Assembly (NCBI RefSeq): GCF_021729145.1
Contig: NZ_JAJSLW010000006.1
Coordinates: 259,025-320,530 of the forward strand
Source: Membranihabitans maritimus
Lineage (GTDB): Bacteria; Bacteroidota; Bacteroidia; Chitinophagales; Saprospiraceae
Direction: 5' to 3'
DNA length: 61,506 nucleotides
How positions within the stretch are numbered: position 1 is the first letter of the stretch; every line of letters starts with the position of its first letter. Below the pieces are notes generated by a model that worked only from the letters and a program-made list of their open reading frames with translations, searched no databases and had not been told where the DNA came from. The position numbers and the translations under genes are program-made. This document shows positions 55,318 to 61,506 of this stretch, piece by piece.

Positions 55318-56592
55318 TTATTTATCAAGTCTTTTGGGTTGAATAAATTCCCATACTTCTTTACCTACTTCTTCTACAGAATGTAAAAAGACAAATGTCC
55401 CTTTCTTATTCGCTACTACAATGTCTACTAATCCATTGCCCGTCAAGTCCCCCGTTTCTACTTCAACTCCGACACCCGAATTAAAATCAATAAGATAAGG
55501 TACAAAATAGCCATTCTCCCCACTGGGATCTATTTTAAACCAATACAATACAGCAGCATTATTGTGAAAATAGTGTCCATTTGGACCATGCGCCCAAAAA
55601 CGCTTGCCAGTCACCAAATCTTTAACTCCATCTCCATCTATATCAACCAGGTCTATGGCATGAGCTTCTGCGAAATTGACACCGTATTTATTGTCAGAAG
55701 GAATAACTCCCATGATTTCATGTTGGTCAAACTCAATCTTATTTCCTTCTCTTTTTTGTTCGTACCAGGCCATTCCCCATCCATGAGCCTGAAGTGTAGT
55801 GATCACATCGTTCATTCCATCGTTATTGACATCATAAGCATACATTTGAGCACCCCCGGGACCAAAATCTGCAGATTGATATGACCATTCTGTTTCAAGA
55901 TTTTTCAATCCAGGATTTTTCCACCATCCTTTGGCCATAATAATATCTTCCAGCCCATCCCCGTCAATATCTCCAATTCCAAATCCATGTGTAAATTTCC
56001 CCCAATCCTGCTGCACATAAATCTTTACAAACTCCCAGGGATCTTTGACATTATCCTGATCTCTACGGGCAAATCCCAAATACCCATCGGTATGAAACAC
56101 TAACTCTAATTTTCCATCTTTGTCCAGATCATAAAAATGTGGCGATTCGTTATCCACCTGCCCGTGGATCAAATGCCTTTCCCAGTATAGATCACCACTT
56201 CCTGGATTCTCAAACCAATAGGCTGCTTCACCGGGAAAACCTACCATCAATATATCTACTCGTCCGTCATCATTCACGTCCTCAGTCTCCACGAAAAAAT
56301 TATCAGAGTATTTATAAGGATCGTGTTCAACAGGCTCGTAATAGGCAAATTTACTGTCAAATTCCGGACCAGCGTACCAATATGGTCCTGCAATGACATC
56401 CGGATGCCCGTCGCCGTTCAAATCCCCAATCCCAGCTCCCTCAGCATAAAAAGTTTTCGATAGCTGGATCTTTTCAAAAGCATGCACTACATATCGTACT
56501 TCTTGCCCTGAAACCCCACAAGCTCCAAAAGTCAAAACGCCTGTTATCAAAGTAATTAGTTTCAACCTAATTTCTGTTATTTTATTCCGCAT
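55318..56592 (-). CDS. FG-GAP/VCBS repeat propeller protein, secreted
   Basis: The 424-residue protein has a signal peptide (to about VSGQ30) and about seven FG-GAP/VCBS blades, each with a calcium-binding D-x-D/N-x-D-G loop. Examples are DLNGDGHPDVIAG, DVNDDGRVDILM, DLDKDGKLELVF, DIDGDGLEDIIM, DVNNDGMNDVIT, DIDGDGVKDLVTG and DLTGNGLVDIVV. Such propellers bind glycans or partner proteins; no catalytic site is apparent. The ATG overlaps the end of the cupredoxin-PVC gene by 11 bp, so the two are co-translated and perhaps act together. Confidence 0.82.
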   Translation of the reverse strand: MRNKITEIRLKLITLITGVLTFGACGVSGQEVRYVVHAFEKIQLSKTFYAEGAGIGDLNGDGHPDVIAGPYWYAGPEFDSKFAYYEPVEHDPYKYSDNFFVETEDVNDDGRVDILMVGFPGEAAYWFENPGSGDLYWERHLIHGQVDNESPHFYDLDKDGKLELVFHTDGYLGFARRDQDNVKDPWEFVKIYVQQDWGKFTHGFGIGDIDGDGLEDIIMAKGWWKNPGLKNLETEWSYQSADFGPGGAQMYAYDVNNDGMNDVITTLQAHGWGMAWYEQKREGNKIEFDQHEIMGVIPSDNKYGVNFAEAHAIDLVDIDGDGVKDLVTGKRFWAHGPNGHYFHNNAAVLYWFKIDPSGENGYFVPYLIDFNSGVGVEVETGDLTGNGLVDIVVANKKGTFVFLHSVEEVGKEVWEFIQPKRLDK

Positions 56593-59455
56593 GGCTTAAC
56601 ATCATTTCCAGTTCATGTCCCGCTTCCTGAAACTTCTCTAATGAAGCCCGGGTTTTTATTTGAGCATTTGCCTTTTCCAACACCTCTTTGGCATGACTAT
56701 TCTCCAACATTCCCAACTTTTTGATCGTAAATTGAAGGATTTCCGGTATTTCAGACTCCAATGCCAGCTCCATAGCCCGATCCATGTCCTCTTCAATCAA
56801 AGGTTCAAAAACATACCAATTCATTAAGGGCAAGTTGTGATCATCAGAATCTACACTGTGATTATTCAACTCTTTTACGATGGTCCAACGATCTTCCAAC
56901 GCTATACCTTCCATAGCTGAACATATATACAAACGTACCATTGCCGATTCATCATCCCTGGCCATCATAGCCAATTTATTCAATTCTTCCTCAGCAAAAT
57001 CATAATTTTCATCGTACAATTCCAAAGCCCAGCTTCGAATAAATTCGTCTTCGTGATCCAATAGAGTTAAATAATCCGATTTTGCCATTCCTCCTGTCAC
57101 ATGGAGTGCCCATAAAGCCCTCAGTTTCCTCGTAATATGGGGATTCTCTTCCAGGATCTTTTTCAGGGCTGTGTATACTTCTTCACTTCCTCCACGCGAT
57201 TGAAGTATCTGACGAGACTGACGCACATACCATTCATTCGGATGCAATTGATACTCCACTAATTCAAGATCCGATTTTTCCGATAAATCTACTTGGACAA
57301 ACTCATCTTTTTCATGGCTAATCTTATAAATCCGGCCCAACGTCTTATCGTGGACATCCGGATTCGCACTATGGCATTGATTTTTGTCATACCAGTCTAT
57401 GGCATACATCGAACCACCCGGACCATAGCGATAATCCAACCACTGCGACCAGGAATCATTGGTCTTGAGAAAATCCTTTCCATGGGAAGCCGTATAGCCA
57501 GACCCCTGTCGCTCCAAAACATCAGCATTCACGCGATACCCATGAATATTGTTCATAAAGATAGTATTTCGGAATTCCTCAGGCCAATGCTCTGCTCCCT
57601 GGTATATCACTGCACCTGCATGGGCATGGCCTCCCCCTGCAGAGGATGAACGAAAATTACCTGCGTGAGGGCCATTGTCTCCTACCCAATGAACGTGGTC
57701 TGCTATCGTCTTGATGTCGTCAAACACATAGGGATTAAAATGTTTTCCCGATTGCCTTTTGTATTTACCACCCCGGATCACATGGTACAAATGGGGAATG
57801 ACACAGGCCGTAATAAATATATGGCCATAGGGATTAAAATCAAGTCCCCAGGGGTTACTCGTTCCTCTTGCATATATTTCAAATTCGTGCTTGATTGGAT
57901 GATAACGCCATACACAGGCATTAAGTTTTATCCGTTCGTCTTCGGAGGCCCCGGGTTTACCGACATTTGAATGGGTAAAAACCCCCTGGGTACCATATAA
58001 CCAGCCATCAGGGCCCCAACGAAAACTATTCAGTGTCTCATGGGTATCATCCGTTCCCCATCCATCCAGCAATATTTCCGGCTCTCCCGCTGGTTTGTCT
58101 CCGCTTTCATCAATGGGTATATACTTCAGGTAGGGAGCAGCACCTATCCATACACCGCCGTGTCCCACTTCCATTCCACTAACTAAATTCAACCCTTCAA
58201 TAAAAATCTTCCGGCTATCCAACGTTCCATCTCCATTCGTATCCTCAAATATTAATATTCGGTCACGTCCCTGGCCTTCCTCTGCCGGAACAGGGTAGGT
58301 ATGGGCTTCCACCACCCACAATCGCCCGCGGTGATCCATCGTAAAGGCTATCGGTCGTACCACTTCCGGTTCGGAAGCTGCCAATTGGATACTAAATTCT
58401 TCCCCCAACTCCATTTCAGTGACAGCCTCCGGACCACTTAATCCCGCATTCTTTACCAAATCTCGCGGCGGAAGAATCACGATATCCTCGGGCTTGAGTT
58501 CATCCGAAAATACCGGTCGCGTTTTATAAAAACGAAAATTGTCGAAATTGATATGCGCCAGCTTATTATCCCTTATATATGGAATCGGTGATACGCCTAC
58601 TTCTTTATCGACCAACCGTATGAAAATATCTTCTCCCTGATGTCCCTGTAAATCTACTACTACGGGTCGCATTTCCAACTGATCATTCCCTGTAATCTCA
58701 AACAGAACTTCACCATTTTGCACATTTACCAATTCAACTCGGGTTTCTTTCAATGCCCCACCAGACACCTTAAATGACGCAAAAGGAGCTGTGATGACAA
58801 ATGGAATGGATTGAATGGTTCCTGTATCTTTATAATTCTTTGTTCCCCCGCTACTCAAAAAAAACTCCCCGTCCATTTGCATTTTAACCAATTCCTCACT
58901 CCCAAATTCATCATCCGAGCGATCTGACACCGGTTGTCCCGCGAAAGCAGTACCTTCTACGTCCCAATCTTCCAGGGTATTGTATTCGAAATCAAAATTC
59001 AGTTTCTTATCTTCGATCCGGGGTATCTCTCCAATCGCCACTACCGCTCCAGGTATTTGTTCTACTACCTTAAATTCGCCTTCCATCCCCGCCATTCGAT
59101 GTCCCGGGATACTGCAATAATACATATCATCCTCTACCGCTTCGAAGACCACGCTTGTAGAATCTCCTTTGTCAATAATAGAAGCCGTCTTCACACCTGC
59201 CTTTTCCATCGTCACATCATGGGTCATAATCTCCCCATTAATCATCACGATTTTTACCCGTTCACCTTTCTTCGCATATAATACCGGATTGCGCACACCT
59301 TCTATATCACCGTCCAATCCGACATAACCCGTCATAAAGGCATGGAGTCGGAATTCGCGGTCTATTTTCCCTTCTGAAGTTGAAGAGCTTTCGTTTGTGC
59401 AATTGAAAAGAACCGCTATAGCAAAAAGGGAAAAACAACATTTGATCGTATTCAT
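56582..59455 (-). CDS. PVC-type dehydrogenase with N-terminal cupredoxin
   Basis: The 957-residue lipoprotein (lipobox VLFNC, Cys19) starts with a type I copper domain (about 35-132). The ligands are visible: His79 (IMTHD), Cys114 and His119 (YYCSIPGHR), and Met121 or Met124. A galactose-binding-like beta domain (about 155-325; LEDWDVEGTAFAGQPV) follows. The membrane-bound-dehydrogenase propeller (about 350-690; HRGRLWVVEAHTYPVP, GPGGSMYAIDWYDKNQCH) is followed by HEAT-like repeats. There is no CxxCH motif, so the C-terminal cytochrome of its two relatives is absent and copper appears to replace heme as the electron carrier. It has a good promoter 70 bp upstream and is coupled to the VCBS gene. 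Confidence 0.85.
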   Translation of the reverse strand: MNTIKCCFSLFAIAVLFNCTNESSSTSEGKIDREFRLHAFMTGYVGLDGDIEGVRNPVLYAKKGERVKIVMINGEIMTHDVTMEKAGVKTASIIDKGDSTSVVFEAVEDDMYYCSIPGHRMAGMEGEFKVVEQIPGAVVAIGEIPRIEDKKLNFDFEYNTLEDWDVEGTAFAGQPVSDRSDDEFGSEELVKMQMDGEFFLSSGGTKNYKDTGTIQSIPFVITAPFASFKVSGGALKETRVELVNVQNGEVLFEITGNDQLEMRPVVVDLQGHQGEDIFIRLVDKEVGVSPIPYIRDNKLAHINFDNFRFYKTRPVFSDELKPEDIVILPPRDLVKNAGLSGPEAVTEMELGEEFSIQLAASEPEVVRPIAFTMDHRGRLWVVEAHTYPVPAEEGQGRDRILIFEDTNGDGTLDSRKIFIEGLNLVSGMEVGHGGVWIGAAPYLKYIPIDESGDKPAGEPEILLDGWGTDDTHETLNSFRWGPDGWLYGTQGVFTHSNVGKPGASEDERIKLNACVWRYHPIKHEFEIYARGTSNPWGLDFNPYGHIFITACVIPHLYHVIRGGKYKRQSGKHFNPYVFDDIKTIADHVHWVGDNGPHAGNFRSSSAGGGHAHAGAVIYQGAEHWPEEFRNTIFMNNIHGYRVNADVLERQGSGYTASHGKDFLKTNDSWSQWLDYRYGPGGSMYAIDWYDKNQCHSANPDVHDKTLGRIYKISHEKDEFVQVDLSEKSDLELVEYQLHPNEWYVRQSRQILQSRGGSEEVYTALKKILEENPHITRKLRALWALHVTGGMAKSDYLTLLDHEDEFIRSWALELYDENYDFAEEELNKLAMMARDDESAMVRLYICSAMEGIALEDRWTIVKELNNHSVDSDDHNLPLMNWYVFEPLIEEDMDRAMELALESEIPEILQFTIKKLGMLENSHAKEVLEKANAQIKTRASLEKFQEAGHELEMMLSHAE

Positions 59456-59726
59456 TCAGGTGTCCATTTATAATGAGTTCAAAATTTTATTCAATATGAA
59501 ATTAAACCTCATCGCTCACATATCCAAATACAATAAATATATTTCACTTTACAAACTAATTAAATTTTCAACAATTAGATTATTCAAATTAATAATAATT
59601 ACAAAGTGTAAAGGACCTACTATTCTACCAAATATTATATTTACTGAATAGTTTTTCATCAAATGTTTTTCCTTATTAATATTCAAATTTCCATAAAGTG
59701 ACAGAACAAATACTCTTTTCATCTAA
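59456..59726 (-). promoter_or_regulatory. Promoter region of the cupredoxin-PVC operon
   Basis: On the minus strand TTTG (59555-59552), a 19-nt spacer and TGTATTTG (59532-59525) match the Bacteroidota promoter TTTG-N19-TAnnTTTG with one mismatch. The -7 box lies 70 bp from the ATG at 59455. The rest of this 270-bp gap is very AT-rich and holds no gene. Confidence 0.55.
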
Positions 59727-61190
59727 TCAAAAAAACACCTCTTCATTTTGCACCTTACCATCCACATTATAATGCGTAAATGAAATCTGAGGGACACCAT
59801 CATCTCGATATACTTTTATACTCATAAATCCTCCATTAACTCTTAAGTACTGATGTTCGGATCGCTTATCATCTTGCTTCCATCCTCCTGCCATGGCATC
59901 CGATACGGGTCCGGCTCCAAATTCTTTTACACCGGTTTCTTTATCTATTGAATAATATTGCCAATGTCTGTCTCCATTAACTACATACATCCTTTTCTGG
60001 GAGGATAAAAAATTCCTTAACCAGTCGCCCTCATTTTGAAACATTAAATTTGCATGATTATCTTTTTTATTTTTTCTATCAGGTCCAACGACTGGGGTAG
60101 CAGAAATTAAAATTTTGAATGTGGCATCTGATTCATTTACTGTTTTCTGGAACCAGGATTTTTGCTCTTTACCCCAAATGGTTCTTTGCTCGCCTGTAGG
60201 AACATTCCTCGGAGAACGATACTCCCTTCCTTCAACTAACCAAATCTGTAAGTCCTTTCCCCAACGTATTGTTCTGTATGGTTTATCTTTTAGGGGTACG
60301 TTTTCTCTCCATATTTTCAACCCATCTTCCAATGTAAATTCTTCAAGCGGCAGAGAATCGGGATAAACATCATCTCTTAAAAGATCGTGATCGTCTTTTA
60401 ACAAATAAACTGGAACTGATCGATACAATTCTTTAATTGATAATCGCGAATCCATGGCATGCCATTTATGTCTTGCTTTTTCAATATTTGTAGATAAAGG
60501 TCCTCTCCGGTCATAGTAGATATAATCCCCTGTGTGTATAAAAAAGTCCGGGGCTATTTTTCGTATTGAATCATAGCTTTTAAAACCTCGCTTAAGATGA
60601 TCATAATTCCAAAAATACTGGCAGGTACAGGTTGCCAAATGAACAGGTATTACTTTATCTATATCTGGTGCTGTTCGGAAACTCCCTTCAACCGAGAAAA
60701 CTTTCTTATTTTCCGAAATTCTTGATTCCAATTTTACTAAATATTCTGTATTGTCTAGAAGATTATCTACCGGAATTTGAACCGTAAAATCATTTTCCTG
60801 TCTTGCAGTAAACCATTCTGAAATTTTTTCCTGATTCGCGCCAACCAATTTAACACGGACCTGACCTTCCATTCCTTCCACAGCTCCATCCATTTGTTTG
60901 ACCGGTTTATTTTCGTCGAACGCTGTGGGGTAAAAATTCACCCCTTCTTTTTTACGATCGTGTTTTATAGGAACCGGAAATTCACTCCTGCATAACCTAG
61001 TCCAAATAATAGCATCATTCTGACCTACTTCAGCAATCTTAAAACCTGTTGTAAAAAATATTCTTTCTGTATCTGAAGTGGAATCAAGTTTTACCTCATC
61101 AGCCGGTAGATTGACAGCTTCTAAAAATGGGACAGAAGATAAAAATATTCCCATTTTTTGAAAAAACGACCTCCTGTCCTTTTGTTTCAT
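59727..61190 (-). CDS. PhoD-family alkaline phosphatase (II)
   Basis: The 487-residue paralogue of the enzyme at 50300-51754 has the same layout: RRSFFQKMGIFLSSVPFLE as N-terminal export signal, IFFTTGFKIAEVGQNDAIIWTRLC, then metal motifs HTGDYIYYD, KDDHDLLRDD, KKDNHANLMF and NGDRHWQYY. It should be a periplasmic phosphomonoesterase or phosphodiesterase. It is separated from the cupredoxin-PVC gene by a promoter-bearing gap, and upstream it borders a group II intron end. Confidence 0.88.
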   Translation of the reverse strand: MKQKDRRSFFQKMGIFLSSVPFLEAVNLPADEVKLDSTSDTERIFFTTGFKIAEVGQNDAIIWTRLCRSEFPVPIKHDRKKEGVNFYPTAFDENKPVKQMDGAVEGMEGQVRVKLVGANQEKISEWFTARQENDFTVQIPVDNLLDNTEYLVKLESRISENKKVFSVEGSFRTAPDIDKVIPVHLATCTCQYFWNYDHLKRGFKSYDSIRKIAPDFFIHTGDYIYYDRRGPLSTNIEKARHKWHAMDSRLSIKELYRSVPVYLLKDDHDLLRDDVYPDSLPLEEFTLEDGLKIWRENVPLKDKPYRTIRWGKDLQIWLVEGREYRSPRNVPTGEQRTIWGKEQKSWFQKTVNESDATFKILISATPVVGPDRKNKKDNHANLMFQNEGDWLRNFLSSQKRMYVVNGDRHWQYYSIDKETGVKEFGAGPVSDAMAGGWKQDDKRSEHQYLRVNGGFMSIKVYRDDGVPQISFTHYNVDGKVQNEEVFF

Positions 61191-61402
61191 AATTTTCTTT
61201 TAAATAGATTCATTTTACGTAAAGAAAAGATGATTAATCATAGTTTGTTGTAAGACAATTACAATTTTAAATTCAAGAAAATAATCAGAACCTCATACAT
61301 AGAAATGGAATTCGCGATTTCTTTTGTCGTAAGCAGTATTTCTATTAAAATACATTCTTTGTTTATCCAAAATCATTATACACAATATATAATACAAAAG
61401 GG

Positions 61403-61416
61403 GGATAGACCTATCC
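61403..61416. repeat. Small inverted repeat next to the intron
   Basis: GGATAG and CTATCC are separated by two bases. The repeat lies 13 bp from the predicted 3' end of the group II intron. It may be part of the target site or of an old terminator. Confidence 0.35.
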
Positions 61417-61429
61417 AATAATAAAGGTT

Positions 61430-61506
61430 GTCGAGTAAACCCGGGGAACTTCCCCCCGAGTTTCTCACAGAACCGTACGTGATACTCTCGCATCATACGG
61501 CTCTTA
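61430..61506 (-). mobile_element. Group II intron 3' end (domains V and VI)
   Basis: Read on the minus strand, 61503-61470 is exactly 34 nt and folds as a group II intron domain V. The lower stem is GAGCCGTA/TACGGTTC with the catalytic triad AGC at positions 2-4, followed by a bulge and an upper stem GATGC/GTATC capped by a GAGA tetraloop. Domain VI follows (AAACTCGGGG ... CCCCGGGTTTACTCGAC) with a candidate branch-point A near its 3' side. The intron should end at about 61430 with ...CTCGAC. The body of the intron and any reverse transcriptase lie outside the window to the right. Confidence 0.85.

Noticed and set aside
61293-61496. 67-codon minus-strand open frame at the right edge
   Set aside because: It runs through domains V and VI of the group II intron and is accidental.
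1-61506. CRISPR arrays, tRNA or rRNA genes and phage modules
   Set aside because: Looked for and not seen; the only regular repeats are the short operator array at 11487-11548 and the decayed intergenic units.

Overview
The window comes from an AT-rich, free-living member of the Bacteroidota, probably a marine polysaccharide degrader; I cannot place it below phylum. The evidence is a SusC/SusD pair with a FecR regulator, several promoters with the Bacteroidota -7 motif TAnnTTTG and few Shine-Dalgarno sites, many secreted lipoproteins, sulfatases, a GH78 rhamnosidase, ThuA and DUF1080 proteins, and three large PVC-type (membrane-bound dehydrogenase domain) proteins. No tRNA, rRNA or CRISPR array was seen.

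Layout. 1-8.5 kb: an outer-membrane protein, a YceI-like lipoprotein, an alpha/beta hydrolase, a ceramidase-like amidase, a sialidase-like lipoprotein and a propeller/helical fusion protein, with decayed GACTTCGG-type intergenic repeats between the first genes. 8.6-13.7 kb: an OmpR-type two-component pair, a SulP anion transporter and a universal stress protein (USP), all on the minus strand, with about six operator-like direct repeats at 11-bp period in front of sulP. 14.1-19.8 kb: a PVC-type cytochrome c protein, then a broken IS110-family transposase with structured upstream non-coding DNA, joined to the 3' end of an otherwise missing gene.

19.8-27.2 kb is the part I find most interesting. 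A histidine kinase whose PAS domain keeps the FixL heme-pocket residues lies 2 bp from a response regulator fused to a CRP/FNR-type DNA-binding module. Around the pair are three USPs, an Hsp20, a CBS-pair protein and a LOG-family enzyme. Three promoters here (usp at 22.2 kb, hsp20 at 24.5 kb, usp at 27.2 kb) carry an FNR-like TGAT-N4-ATCA box centred about 30 bp upstream of a -7-like element. This looks like a compact oxygen-responsive dormancy regulon, similar in logic to the mycobacterial DosR regulon but built from different regulators.

27.3-61.2 kb is one long minus-strand glycan-utilisation region. It holds the GH78 rhamnosidase, an alpha/beta hydrolase, two TIM-barrel sugar isomerase/epimerases, ThuA, an MFS transporter, SusD, SusC and FecR. 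It continues with two sulfatases, three PhoD-type phosphatases, a DUF1080 protein, an alpha/alpha-type lipoprotein, an FG-GAP/VCBS protein and two more PVC-type proteins, one of which has an N-terminal cupredoxin instead of a C-terminal cytochrome c. A plausible division of labour is desulfation or dephosphorylation and rhamnoside cleavage outside or in the periplasm, uptake by SusCD and MFS, and oxidation or epimerisation of the released sugars. The right edge is the 3' end (domains V and VI) of a group II intron that continues outside the window.
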